From Chrysogorgia sp. JL179-B06 (taxonomy: Eukaryota > Cnidaria > Anthozoa > Scleralcyonacea > Chrysogorgiidae), in NCBI GenBank assembly GCA_035772405.1, contig JAYKKM010000034.1:782001-846000 (forward strand): a DNA stretch of 64,000 nucleotides, read 5' to 3'. Shown here one piece after another: positions 26,301-41,400 of this stretch. The translations under genes and the position numbers were made by a program. Every line of letters begins with the position of its first letter. Position 1 is the stretch's first letter. The notes under the pieces are model-generated. The model searched no databases and was not told the origin of the DNA. It saw nothing but the letters and a program-made list of their open reading frames with translations.

Positions 26301-26461
26301 GTAAATAATATTAACATGTAAATAATATTAACATGTTAACATAACCTCATGTAAATAATATTAACTATTGTATATATTCCTATTTTTTACACGCCCCCTG
26401 TGGAAATCAGCTTCGGTTGACGGGGTCAGCGTGGTTAAATAAAGTTATTCTATCTATCTAT
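26301..26461 (+). mobile_element. LINE 3'-tail insertion carried by units U1-U7
   Basis: 161 bp containing three ATGTAAATAATATTAAC repeats and then CCCCCTGTGGAAATCAGCTT, GTGGTTAAATAAAG and a (TCTA)n tail, the 3' end style of CR1/L2 LINEs. Further copies: 29204-29364, 32137-32297, 35038-35198, 37969-38129, 40903-41064 and 43837-43997. U0 and U8 have the empty site CCTCATCAGTG, so the insertion happened in one unit before the array spread. Confidence 0.8.
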
Positions 26462-29400
26462 CAGTGTTTTAATGTTCGCCTACATACTATTGTACTTTTT
26501 AAATCCTTTCAAAAACCAAACCGGCTCGTGATTTGGAAGCACATTCTCAGCATGTATTGCAACTAAAAAATATTATTCATGATAACGACATGAAAAGGAT
26601 TCAAAGTCGTAATGGCTTCATGGCAAAGATTCAAATATCAACAGTACGCTAATTTGCGTTGCACATTATATGGAATGACTAATAATCTTGGACTTCAATA
26701 AATGTTCCGCTGTTTCTCGTTATTATCATGCGATATTTCGATAGTTTCAAACAGGTTTTTAAGAGTCCAAATTACCTAGCGGCTTTTCTTCTGTGATCAT
26801 TTTGGAAGTCTTTGAGGTCTTTGCAAGTCTCTGAATGGGGGTTTGGGTCTAGGACTTAGGGTTTAGAATTAGAGTTATTTGGTGTTTAGGATTAGTACCT
26901 CCCGTCCCTAGTAACAAGGACAACTTATTTGCTCGTTAGGGGAATGTATTTGCTGTTCGTTATGAAAACATAATGTGTTCTAAGCTTTGTGACGTGATAA
27001 AGTGCTGTAACGACTCGATTCGTAGTTGATTTGAGTCATTACAACTAATGTAAATTTCATCAAAATCTTATAAAACTCATTTGCAACGTCAAATTTAATC
27101 AAGCATGCCAGTTGACTTGGACTCAGTGACTTTCCCTAGAAAATAACACACTTGCCTTGAACGCTAAGTAATTGACTCTAACGGCAACTTTTGTAACATG
27201 GAATGTCCAGGAATTCGAAAGAGAGTTTGTTCTGTAAAGCTTTGTTGCATATGTTTCTGATTTGATTTTGTCAACATGCATTCACTATTTTTATGTCGTT
27301 GCAGGTCAGTAGTTTGACGGTACTTGGGATCTAAATCAAATAATTAAGTTGGCTTAAAATGACTCGAGTTGGTTTACTCGATCTAAGGCAATGAGAACCC
27401 CAAATGACTTTAGTCTATAAGCTTATTCATTTTCTAAACCACTGATTCAAATATAAACATTCTCTAGACTTTAGTATTATTTTTAAATAATTTAGGGACA
27501 GCCAACCAAAAGAAAACAAACTAAAACTAAACATTAAAAGAAATAGAAAATCAGCTATCCACGTGTATATTGAAGTATATATATATATATAACGACATCG
27601 ATAGAACGATGTTATTGCTTGCATATACTCATGGTTGGTTGATAATTGTGACAAGACTTGCTAAGCAAGGTCAAAGATAGACTATAGTCATTGAAACAAA
27701 CAACATTTATTTGGTACTTGATTGAGAAGATGTAGATCTATGAGTTCTTCAATTAAAATATTCAAAAGTAACGTTATACGACTAAAAAATCAAATATTCA
27801 TCATGCAGACAAATTATAATTGCAACAGAGAAGGTAACAATGTTGTGAGACAAGTTGCTGGAATGGTACCAACAAGTAGAACTCGATTCTAGCTACTTTT
27901 TACAAAGATTACAGCAATGTTTTTCATCGTTGCACCGCATGTAACATCGTAAAACTTGTCTTGAAGCGATTTATTTGATCAGCCAAAAAAGGATGCGTCA
28001 TAAACCAGACCGGTTCACATTGTCTCAGTCCGAAATGCGACAGAATGTTACGAACTTTCAGTATAGCTCAGTTGTTAATACAAATTGAATACTACAAAAG
28101 GTTGGTCGGACAAACTTTTGTGATCTCAGATACGTGAGATGTAGAAAACGTCACTAAAAGTTAAAAAAATAACATAATACATTTTGAAGATCACAGGCAG
28201 TGTAATTTGAATAATTTGCATAACTATATACCATGGTTTGTCACAAATGTGATATATTATGTCCTTTGCCATCTGAGGTTACTGACTACAAGTAACTCCA
28301 CTGGTTATGGGTTATTATCAGAGCATCTACGATCAGATGATTGCGAAGTTGGTTTCTGTCTCAGGTAGTCTGTGATTTTTACAATAACCTAACGACATTA
28401 TTTTGAATCAAGGAAGCAAGCGAAAGCTAATCATAGCTTTATTCTTGACCTAACCACAAATGATTATGAATTATGATTATGGATGTTGCTGTGATATAAC
28501 TTGTTTAGTATGCGTTCACAGTATTAAATGTGGAACGTTGTATTTACTAGATGAAAGAACATCATTTAGCGATACGAAGGCATGTAACCTTGAAATTGTG
28601 ACAACGCCTTATTTTTACATCCGAGCTGAATACATCATGCAGTTTCAATTAAAGCCTTGTATTCGTGTTAGCCATATAAAACATTAGGATAATCTTTATT
28701 GCACTGTGTACATTACAACATGTTGAACACTTGTATGGTACTCCTCAACTGAAATAAGGAACCAAGGAAAGTTTAAAAGGCAAACGTTATTTAAATACTT
28801 CTGGCTTGTAGACTCCAATATTTCTTTCCTTTTAGTCATTGAAATATTCTTTCTGACCTATTTCTGTTATCAACCTATGCCGAATTTCTGAATTATGAGC
28901 TTCGTGATGACTTAAGTATCGAAGGAAACTCAAGGTGTATACCAGAAGTAGAAGAAATATTTTTAATACCTCGGCTCTGTCGCCTCGCTTTCAATGGTTA
29001 TAGATAATGTAAAATATCGCAGCCTGAAACTTACCTACGACTAGAACCATAAAACTTTTTCCCCTACAATCCCATGATCATTTAACTGGCTCAATAACGT
29101 GATTCTTGGCAAATGTGATGAATTGAAGTTGATAGAAATGAGACTTTTGAGTTGCGTATCCGTCAGTGGTAGCATCTAGAAGACACGCGATGTTCCGCCT
29201 CATGTAAATAATATTAACATGTAAATAATATTAACATGTTAACATAACCTCATGTAAATAATATTAACTATTGTATATATTCCTATTTTTTACACGCCCC
29301 CTGTGGAAATCAGCTTCGGTTGACGGGGTCAGCGTGGTTAAATAAAGTTATTCTATCTATCTATCAGTGTTTTAATGTTCGCCTACATACTATTGTACTT

Positions 29401-32400
29401 TTTAAATCCTTTCAAAAACCAAACCGGCTCGTGATTTGGAAGCACATTCTCAGCATGTATTGCAACTAAAAAATATTATTCATGATAACGACATGAAAAG
29501 GATTCAAAGTCGTAATGGCTTCATGGCAAAGATTCAAATATCAACAGTACGCTAATTTGCGTTGCACATTATATGGAATGACTAATAATCTTGGACTTCA
29601 ATAAATGTTCCGCTGTTTCTCGTTATTATCATGCGATATTTCGATAGTTTCAAACAGGTTTTTAAGAGTCCAAATTACCTAGCGGCTTTTCTTCTGTGAT
29701 CATTTTGGAAGTCTTTGAGGTCTTTGCAAGTCTCTGAATGGGGGTTTGGGTCTAGGACTTAGGGTTTAGAATTAGAGTTATTTGGTGTTTAGGATTAGTA
29801 CCTCCCGTCCCTAGTAACAAGGACAACTTATTTGCTCGTTAGGGGAATGTATTTGCTGTTCGTTATGAAAACATAATGTGTTCTAAGCTTTGTGACGTGA
29901 TAAAGTGCTGTAACGACTCGATTCGTAGTTGATTTGAGTCATTACAACTAATGTAAATTTCATCAAAATCTTATAAAACTCATTTGCAACGTCAAATTTA
30001 ATCAAGCATGCCAGTTGACTTGGACTCAGTGACTTTCCCTAGAAAATAACACACTTGCCTTGAACGCTAAGTAATTGACTCTAACGGCAACTTTTGTAAC
30101 ATGGAATGTCCAGGAATTCGAAAGAGAGTTTGTTCTGTAAAGCTTTGTTGCATATGTTTCTGATTTGATTTTGTCAACATGCATTCACTATTTTTATGTC
30201 GTTGCAGGTCAGTAGTTTGACGGTACTTGGGATCTAAATCAAATAATTAAGTTGGCTTAAAATGACTCGAGTTGGTTTACTCGATCTAAGGTAGTGTTCT
30301 CACTCGCTTCTCGGTTCGACTCAATGAGAACCCCAAATGACTTTAGTCTATAAGCTTATTCATTTTCTAAACCACTGATTCAAATATAAACATTCTCTAG
30401 ACTTTAGTATTATTTTTAAATAATTTAGGGACAGCCAACCAAAAGAAAACAAACTAAAACTAAACATTAAAGGAAATAGAAAATCAGCTATCCACGTGTA
30501 TATTGAAGTATATATATATATATAACGACATCGATAGAACGATGTTATTGCTTGCATATACTCATGGTTGGTTGATAATTGTGACAAGACTTGCTAAGCA
30601 AGGTCAAAGATAGACTATAGTCATTGAAACAAACAACATTTATTTGGTACTTGATTGAGAAGATGTAGATCTATGAGTTCTTCAATTAAAATATTCAAAA
30701 GTAACGTTATACGACTAAAAAATCAAATATTCATCATGCAGACAAATTATAATTGCAACAGAGAAGGTAACAATGTTGTGAGACAAGTTGCTGGAATGGT
30801 ACCAACAAGTAGAACTCGATTCTAGCTACTTTTTACAAAGATTACAGCAATGTTTTTCATCGTTGCACCGCATGTAACATCGTAAAACTTGTCTTGAAGC
30901 GATTTATTTGATCAGCCAAAAAAGGATGCGTCATAAACCAGACCGGTTCACATTGTCTCAGTCCGAAATGCGACAGAATGTTACGAACTTTCAGTATAGC
31001 TCAGTTGTTAATACAAATTGAATACTACAAAAGGTTGGTCGGACAAACTTTTGTGATCTCAGATACGTGAGATGTAGAAAACGTCACTAAAAGTTAAAAA
31101 AATAACATAATACATTTTGAAGATCACAGGCAGTGTAATTTGAATAATTTGCATAACTATATACCATGGTTTGTCACAAATGTGATATATTATGTCCTTT
31201 GCCATCTGAGGTTACTGACTACAAGTAACTCCACTGGTTATGGGTTATTATCAGAGCATCTACGATCAGATGATTGCGAAGTTGGTTTCTGTCTCAGGTA
31301 GTCTGTGATTTTTACAATAACCTAACGACATTATTTTGAATCAAGGAAGCAAGCGAAAGCTAATCATAGCTTTATTCTTGACCTAACCACAAATGATTAT
31401 GAATTATGATTATGGATGTTGCTGTGATATAACTTGTTTAGTATGCGTTCACAGTATTAAATGTGGAACGTTGTATTTACTAGATTAAAGAACATCATTT
31501 AGCGATACGAAGGCATGTAACCTTGAAATTGTGACAACGCCTTATTTTTACATCCGAGCTGAATACATCATGCAGTTTCAATTAAAGCCTTGTATTCGTG
31601 TTAGCCATATAAAACATAAGGATAATCTTTATTGCACTGTGTACATTACAACATGATGAACACTTGTATGGTACTCCTCAACTGAAATAAGGAACCAAGG
31701 AAAGTTTAAAAGGCAAACGTTATTTAAATACTTCTGGCTTGTAGACGCCAATATTTCTTTCCTTTTAGTCATTGAAATATTCTTTCTGACCTATTTCTGT
31801 TATCAACCGATGCCGAATTTCTGAATTATGAGCTTCGTGATGACTTAAGTATCGAAGGAAACTCAAGGTGTATACCAGAAGTAGAAGAAATATTTTTAAT
31901 ACCTCGGCTCTGTCGCCTCGCTTTCAATGGTTATAGATAATGTAAAATATCGCAGCCTGAAACTTACCTATGACTAGAACCATAAAACTTTTTCCCCTAC
32001 AATCCCATGATCATTTAACTGGCTCAATAACGTGATTCTTGGCAAATGTGATGAATTGAAGTTGATAGAAATGAGACTTTTGAGTTGCGTATCAGTCAGT
32101 GGTAGCATCTAGAAGACACGCGATGTTCCGCCTCATGTAAATAATATTAACATGTAAATAATATTAACATGTTAACATAACCTCATGTAAATAATATTAA
32201 CTATTGTATATATTCCTATTTTTTACACGCCCCCTGTGGAAATCAGCTTCGGTTGACGGGGTCAGCGTGGTTAAATAAAGTTATTCTATCTATCTATCAG
32301 TGTTTTAATGTTCGCCTACATACTATTGTACTTTTTAAATCCTTTCAAAAACCAAACCGGCTCGTGATTTGGAAGCACATTCTCAGCATGTATTGCAACT

Positions 32401-35400
32401 AAAAAATATTATTCATGATAACGACATGAAAAGGATTCAAAGTCGTAATGGCTTCATGGCAAAGATTCAAATATCAACAGTACGCTAATTTGCGTTGCAC
32501 ATTATATGGAATGACTAATAATCTTGGACTTCAATAAATGTTCCGCTGTTTCTCGTTATTATCATGCGATATTTCGATAGTTTCAAACAGGTTTTTAAGA
32601 GTCCAAATTACCTAGCGGCTTTTCTTCTGTGATCATTTTGGAAGTCTTTGAGGTCTTTGCAAGTCTCTGAATGGGGGTTTGGGTCTAGGACTTAGGGTTT
32701 AGAATTAGAGTTATTTGGTGTTTAGGATTAGTACCTCCCGTCCCTAGTAACAAGGACAACTTATTTGCTCGTTAGGGGAATGTATTTGCTGTTCGTTATG
32801 AAAACATAATGTGTTCTAAGCTTTGTGACGTGATAAAGTGCTGTAACGACTCGATTCGTAGTTGATTTGAGTCATTACAACTAATGTAAATTTCATCAAA
32901 ATCTTATAAAACTCATTTGCAACGTCAAATTTAATCAAGCATGCCAGTTGACTTGGACTCAGTGACTTTCCCTAGAAAATAACACACTTGCCTTGAACGC
33001 TAAGTAATTGACTCTAACGGCAACTTTTGTAACATGGAATGTCCAGGAATTCGAAAGAGAGTTTGTTCTGTAAAGCTTTGTTGCATATGTTTCTGATTTG
33101 ATTTTGTCAACATGCATTCACTATTTTTATGTCGTTGCAGGTCAGTAGTTTGACGGTACTTGGGATCTAAATCAAATAATTAAGTTGGCTTAAAATGACT
33201 CGAGTTGGTTTACTCGATCTAAGGCAATGAGAACCCCAAATGACTTTAGTCTATAAGCTTATTCATTTTCTAAACCACTGATTCAAATATAAACATTCTC
33301 TAGACTTTAGTATTATTTTTAAATAATTTAGGGACAGCCAACCAAAAGAAAACAAACTAAAACTAAACATTAAAGGAAATAGAAAATCAGCTATCCACGT
33401 GTATATTGAAGTATATATATATATAACGACATCGATAGAACGATGTTATTGCTTGCATATACTCATGGTTGGTTGATAATTGTGACAAGACTTGCTAAGC
33501 AAGGTCAAAGATAGACTATAGTCATTGAAACAAACAACATTTATTTGGTACTTGATTGAGAAGATGTAGATCTATGAGTTCTTCAATTAAAATATTCAAA
33601 AGTAACGTTATACGACTAAAAAATCAAATATTCATCATGCAGACAAATTATAATTGCAACAGAGAAGGTAACAATGTTGTGAGACAAGTTGCTGGAATGG
33701 TACCAACAAGTAGAACTCGATTCTAGCTACTTTTTACAAAGATTACAGCAATGTTTTTCATCGTTGCACCGCATGTAACATCGTAAAACTTGTCTTGAAG
33801 CGATTTATTTGATCAGCCAAAAAAGGATGCGTCATAAACCAGACCGGTTCACATTGTCTCAGTCCGAAATGCGACAGAATGTTACGAACTTTCAGTATAG
33901 CTCAGTTGTTAATACAAATTGAATACTACAAAAGGTTGGTCGGACAAACTTTTGTGATCTCAGATACGTGAGATGTAGAAAACGTCACTAAAAGTTAAAA
34001 AAATAACATAATACATTTTGAAGATCACAGGCAGTGTAATTTGAATAATTTGCATAACTATATACCATGGTTTGTCACAAATGTGATATATTATGTCCTT
34101 TGCCATCTGAGGTTACTGACTACAAGTAACTCCACTGGTTATGGGTTATTATCAGAGCATCTACGATCAGATGATTGCGAAGTTGGTTTCTGTCTCAGGT
34201 AGTCTGTGATTTTTACAATAACCTAACGACATTATTTTGAATCAAGGAAGCAAGCGAAAGCTAATCATAGCTTTATTCTTGACCTAACCACAAATGATTA
34301 TGAATTATGAACATGGATGTTGCTGTGATATAACTTGTTTAGTATGCGTTCACAGTATTAAATGTGGAACGTTGTATTTACTAGATTAAAGAACATCATT
34401 TAGCGATACGAAGGCATGTAACCTTGAAATTGTGACAACGCCTTATTTTTACATCCGAGCTGAATACATCATGCAGTTTCAATTAAAGCCTTGTATTCGT
34501 GTTAGCCATATAAAACATTAGGATAATCTTTATTGCACTGTGTACATTACAACATGTTGAACACTTGTATGGTACTCCTCAACTGAAATAAGGAACCAAG
34601 GAAAGTTTAAAAGGCAAACGTTATTTAAATACTTCTGGCTTGTAGACTCCAATATTTCTTTCCTTTTAGTCATTGAAATATTCTTTCTGACCTATTTCTG
34701 TTATCAACCTATGCCGAATTTCTGAATTATGAGCTTCGTGATGACTTAAGTATCGAAGGAAACTCAAGGTGTATACCAGAAGTAGAAGAAATATTTTTAA
34801 TACCTCGGCTCTGTCGCCTCGCTTTCAATGGTTATAGATAATGTAAAATATCGCAGCCTGAAACTTACCTATGACTAGAACCATAAAACTTTTTCCCCTA
34901 CAATCCCATGATCATTTAACTGGCTCAATAACGTGATTCTTGGCAAATGTGATGAATTGAAGTTGATAGAAATGAGACTTTTGAGTTGCGTATCCGTCAG
35001 TGGTAGCATCTAGAAGACACGCGATGTTCCGCCTCATGTAAATAATATTAACATGTAAATAATATTAACATGTTAACATAACCTCATGTAAATAATATTA
35101 ACTATTGTATATATTCCTATTTTTTACACGCCCCCTGTGGAAATCAGCTTCGGTTGACGGGGTCAGCGTGGTTAAATAAAGTTATTCTATCTATCTATCA
35201 GTGTTTTAATGTTCGCCTACATACTATTGTACTTTTTAAATCCTTTCAAAAACCAAACCGGCTCGTGATTTGGAAGCACATTCTCAGCATGTATTGCAAC
35301 TAAAAAATATTATTCATGATAACGACATGAAAAGGATTCAAAGTCGTAATGGCTTCATGGCAAAGATTCAAATATCAACAGTACGCTAATTTGCGTTGCA

Positions 35401-38400
35401 CATTATATGGAATGACTAATAATCTTGGACTTCAATAAATGTTCCGCTGTTTCTCGTTATTATCATGCGATATTTCGATAGTTTCAAACAGGTTTTTAAG
35501 AGTCCAAATTACCTAGCGGCTTTTCTTCTGTGATCATTTTGGAAGTCTTTGAGGTCTTTGCAAGTCTCTGAATGGGGGTTTGGGTCTAGGACTTAGGGTT
35601 TAGAATTAGAGTTATTTGGTGTTTAGGATTAGTACCTCCCGTCCCTAGTAACAAGGACAACTTATTTGCTCGTTAGGGGAATGTATTTGCTGTTCGTTAT
35701 GAAAACATAATGTGTTCTAAGCTTTGTGACGTGATAAAGTGCTGTAACGACTCGATTCGTAGTTGATTTGAGTCATTACAACTAATGTAAATTTCATCAA
35801 AATCTTATAAAACTCATTTGCAACGTCAAATTTAATCAAGCATGCCAGTTGACTTGGACTCAGTGACTTTCCCTAGAAAATAACACACTTGCCTTGAACG
35901 CTAAGTAATTGACTCTAACGGCAACTTTTGTAACATGGAATGTCCAGGAATTCGAAAGAGAGTTTGTTCTGTAAAGCTTTGTTGCATATGTTTCTGATTT
36001 GATTTTGTCAACATGCATTCACTATTTTTATGTCGTTGCAGGTCAGTAGTTTGACGGTACTTGGGATCTAAATCAAATAATTAAGTTGGCTTAAAATGAC
36101 TCGAGTTGGTTTACTCGATCTAAGGTAGTGTTCTCACTCGCTTCTCGGTTCGACTCAATGAGAACCCCAAATGACTTTAGTCTATAAGCTTATTCATTTT
36201 CTAAACCACTGATTCAAATATAAACATTCTCTAGACTTTAGTATTATTTTTAAATAATTTAGGGACAGCCAACCAAAAGAAAACAAACTAAAACTAAACA
36301 TTAAAGGAAATAGAAAATCAGCTATCCACGTGTATATTGAAGTATATATATATATAACGACATCGATAGAACGATGTTATTGCTTGCATATACTCATGGT
36401 TGGTTGATAATTGTGACAAGACTTGCTAAGCAAGGTCAAAGATAGACTATAGTCATTGAAACAAACAACATTTATTTGGTACTTGATTGAGAAGATGTAG
36501 ATCTATGAGTTCTTCAATTAAAATATTCAAAAGTAACGTTATACGACTAAAAAATCAAATATTCATCATGCAGACAAATTATAATTGCAACAGAGTAGGT
36601 AACAATGTTGTGAGACAAGTTGCTGGAATGGTACCAACAAGTAGAACTCGATTCTAGCTACTTTTTACAAAGATTACAGCAATGTTTTTCATCGTTGCAC
36701 CGCATGTAACATCGTAAAACTTGTCTTGAAGCGATTTATTTGATCAGCCAAAAAAGGATGCGTCATAAACCAGACCGGTTCACATTGTCTCAGTCCGAAA
36801 TGCGACAGAATGTTACGAACTTTCAGTATAGCTCAGTTGTTAATACAAATTGAATACTACAAAAGGTTGGTCGGACAAACTTTTGTGATCTCAGATACGT
36901 GAGATGTAGAAAACGTCACTAAAAGTTAAAAAAATAACATAATACATTTTGAAGATCACAGGCAGTGTAATTTGAATAATTTGCATAACTATATACCATG
37001 GTTTGTCACAAATGTGATATATTATGTCCTTTGCCATCTGAGGTTACTGACTACAAGTAACTCCACTGGTTATGGGTTATTATCAGAGCATCTACGATCA
37101 GATGATTGCGAAGTTGGTTTCTGTCTCAGGTAGTCTGTGATTTTTACAATAACCTAACGACATTATTTTGAATCAAGGAAGCAAGCGAAAGCTAATCATA
37201 GCTTTATTCTTGACCTAACCACAAATGATTATGAATTATGATTATGGATGTTGCTGTGATATAACTTGTTTAGTATGCGTTCACAGTATTAAATGTGGAA
37301 CGTTGTATTTACTAGATTAAAGAACATCATTTAGCGATACGAAGGCATGTAACCTTGAAATTGTGACAACGCCTTATTTTTACATCCGAGCTGAATACAT
37401 CATGCAGTTTCAATTAAAGCCTTGTATTCGTGTTAGCCATATAAAACATAAGGATAATCTTTATTGCACTGTGTACATTACAACATGATGAACACTTGTA
37501 TGGTACTCCTCAACTGAAATAAGGAACCAAGGAAAGTTTAAAAGGCAAACGTTATTTAAATACTTCTGGCTTGTAGACTCCAATATTTCTTTCCTTTTAG
37601 TCATTGAAATATTCTTTCTGACCTATTTCTGTTATCAACCTATGCCGAATTTCTGAATTATGAGCTTCGTGATGACTTAAGTATCGAAGGAAACTCAAGG
37701 TGTATACCAGAAGTAGAAGAAATATTTTTAATACCTCGGCTCTGTCGCCTCGCTTTCAATGGTTATAGATAATGTAAAATATCGCAGCCTGAAACTTACC
37801 TATGACTAGAACCATAAAACTTTTTCCCCTACAATCCCATGATCATTTAACTGGCTCAATAACGTGATTCTTGGCAAATGTGATGAATTGAAGTTGATAG
37901 AAATGAGACTTTTGAGTTGCGTATCCGTCAGTGGTAGCATCTAGAAGACACGCGATGTTCCGCCTCATGTAAATAATATTAACATGTAAATAATATTAAC
38001 ATGTTAACATAACCTCATGTAAATAATATTAACTATTGTATATATTCCTATTTTTTACACGCCCCCTGTGGAAATCAGCTTCGGTTGACGGGGTCAGCGT
38101 GGTTAAATAAAGTTATTCTATCTATCTATCAGTGTTTTAATGTTCGCCTACATACTATTGTACTTTTTAAATCCTTTCAAAAACCAAACCGGCTCGTGAT
38201 TTGGAAGCACATTCTCAGCATGTATTGCAACTAAAAAATATTATTCATGATAACGACATGAAAAGGATTCAAAGTCGTAATGGCTTCATGGCAAAGATTC
38301 AAATATCAACAGTACGCTAATTTGCGTTGCACATTATATGGAATGACTAATAATCTTGGACTTCAATAAATGTTCCGCTGTTTCTCGTTATTATCATGCG

Positions 38401-41400
38401 ATATTTCGATAGTTTCAAACAGGTTTTTAAGAGTCCAAATTACCTAGCGGCTTTTCTTCTGTGATCATTTTGGAAGTCTTTGAGGTCTTTGCAAGTCTCT
38501 GAATGGGGGTTTGGGTCTAGGACTTAGGGTTTAGAATTAGAGTTATTTGGTGTTTAGGATTAGTACCTCCCGTCCCTAGTAACAAGGACAACTTATTTGC
38601 TCGTTAGGGGAATGTATTTGCTGTTCGTTATGAAAACATAATGTGTTCTAAGCTTTGTGACGTGATAAAGTGCTGTAACGACTCGATTCGTAGTTGATTT
38701 GAGTCATTACAACTAATGTAAATTTCATCAAAATCTTATAAAACTCATTTGCAACGTCAAATTTAATCAAGCATGCCAGTTGACTTGGACTCAGTGACTT
38801 TCCCTAGAAAATAACACACTTGCCTTGAACGCTAAGTAATTGACTCTAACGGCAACTTTTGTAACATGGAATGTCCAGGAATTCGAAAGAGAGTTTGTTC
38901 TGTAAAGCTTTGTTGCATATGTTTCTGATTTGATTTTGTCAACATGCATTCACTATTTTTATGTCGTTGCAGGTCAGTAGTTTGACGGTACTTGGGATCT
39001 AAATCAAATAATTAAGTTGGCTTAAAATGACTCGAGTTGGTTTACTCGATCTAAGGTAGTGTTCTCACTCGCTTCTCGGTTCGACTCAATGAGAACCCCA
39101 AATGACTTTAGTCTATAAGCTTATTCATTTTCTAAACCACTGATTCAAATATAAACATTCTCTAGACTTTAGTATTATTTTTAAATAATTTAGGGACAGC
39201 CAACCAAAAGAAAACAAACTAAAACTAAACATTAAAGGAAATAGAAAATCAGCTATCCACGTGTATATTGAAGTATATATATATATATAACGACATCGAT
39301 AGAACGATGTTATTGCTTGCATATACTCATGGTTGGTTGATAATTGTGACAAGACTTGCTAAGCAAGGTCAAAGATAGACTATAGTCATTGAAACAAACA
39401 ACATTTATTTGGTACTTGATTGAGAAGATGTAGATCTATGAGTTCTTCAATTAAAATATTCAAAAGTAACGTTATACGACTAAAAAATCAAATATTCATC
39501 ATGCAGACAAATTATAATTGCAACAGAGTAGGTAACAATGTTGTGAGACAAGTTGCTGGAATGGTACCAACAAGTAGAACTCGATTCTAGCTACTTTTTA
39601 CAAAGATTACAGCAATGTTTTTCATCGTTGCACCGCATGTAACATCGTAAAACTTGTCTTGAAGCGATTTATTTGATCAGCCAAAAAAGGATGCGTCATA
39701 AACCAGACCGGTTCACATTGTCTCAGTCCGAAATGCGACAGAATGTTACGAACTTTCAGTATAGCTCAGTTGTTAATACAAATTGAATACTACAAAAGGT
39801 TGGTCGGACAAACTTTTGTGATCTCAGATACGTGAGATGTAGAAAACGTCACTAAAAGTTTAAAAAAATAACATAATACATTTTGAAGATCACAGGCAGT
39901 GTAATTTGAATAATTTGCATAACTATATACCATGGTTTGTCACAAATGTGATATATTATGTCCTTTGCCATCTGAGGTTACTGACTACAAGTAACTCCAC
40001 TGGTTATGGGTTATTATCAGAGCATCTACGATCAGATGATTGCGAAGTTGGTTTCTGTCTCAGGTAGTCTGTGATTTTTACAATAACCTAACGACATTAT
40101 TTTGAATCAAGGAAGCAAGCGAAAGCTAATCATAGCTTTATTCTTGACCTAACCACAAATGATTATGAATTATGATTATGGATGTTGCTGTGATATAACT
40201 TGTTTAGTATGCGTTCACAGTATTAAATGTGGAACGTTGTATTTACTAGATTAAAGAACATCATTTAGCGATACGAAGGCATGTAACCTTGAAATTGTGA
40301 CAACGCCTTATTTTTACATCCGAGCTGAATACATCATGCAGTTTCAATTAAAGCCTTGTATTCGTGTTAGCCATATAAAACATAAGGATAATCTTTATTG
40401 CACTGTGTACATTACAACATGATGAACACTTGTATGGTACTCCTCAACTGAAATAAGGAACCAAGGAAAGTTTAAAAGGCAAACGTTATTTAAATACTTC
40501 TGGCTTGTAGACGCCAATATTTCTTTCCTTTTAGTCATTGAAATATTCTTTCTGACCTATTTCTGTTATCAACCGATGCCGAATTTCTGAATTATGAGCT
40601 TCGTGATGACTTAAGTATCGAAGGAAACTCAAGGTGTATACCAGAAGTAGAAGAAATATTTTTAATACCTCGGCTCTGTCGCCTCGCTTTCAATGGTTAT
40701 AGGTAATGTAAAATATCGCAGCCTGAAACTTACCTATGACTAGAACCATAAAACTTTTTCCCCTACAATCCCATGATCATTTAACTGGCTCAATAACGTG
40801 ATTCTTGGCAAATGTGATGAATTGAAGTTGATAGAAATGAGACTTTTGAGTTGCGTATCCGTCAGTGGTAGCATCTAGAAGACACGCGATGTTCCGCCTC
40901 ATGTAAATAATATTAACATGTAAATAATATTAACATGTTAACATAACCTCATGTAAATAATATTAACTATTGTATATATTCCTATTTTTTTACACGCCCC
41001 CTGTGGAAATCAGCTTCGGTTGACGGGGTCAGCGTGGTTAAATAAAGTTATTCTATCTATCTATCAGTGTTTTAATGTTCGCCTACATACTATTGTACTT
41101 TTTAAATCCTTTCAAAAACCAAACCGGCTCGTGATTTGGAAGCACATTCTCAGCATGTATTGCAACTAAAAAATATTATTCATGATAACGACATGAAAAG
41201 GATTCAAAGTCGTAATGGCTTCATGGCAAAGATTCAAATATCAACAGTACGCTAATTTGCGTTGCACATTATATGGAATGACTAATAATCTTGGACTTCA
41301 ATAAATGTTCCGCTGTTTCTCGTTATTATCATGCGATATTTCGATAGTTTCAAACAGGTTTTTAAGAGTCCAAATTACCTAGCGGCTTTTCTTCTGTGAT

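Noticed and set aside
27427..27654. 75-codon ORF repeated in array units (27427, 30360, 39125, 42060)
   Set aside because: It overlaps the (TA)n tract that supplies its Tyr-Ile run, is lost in other units by tract length, and is low-complexity hydrophobic. Its repetition is due to the tandem array, not selection.
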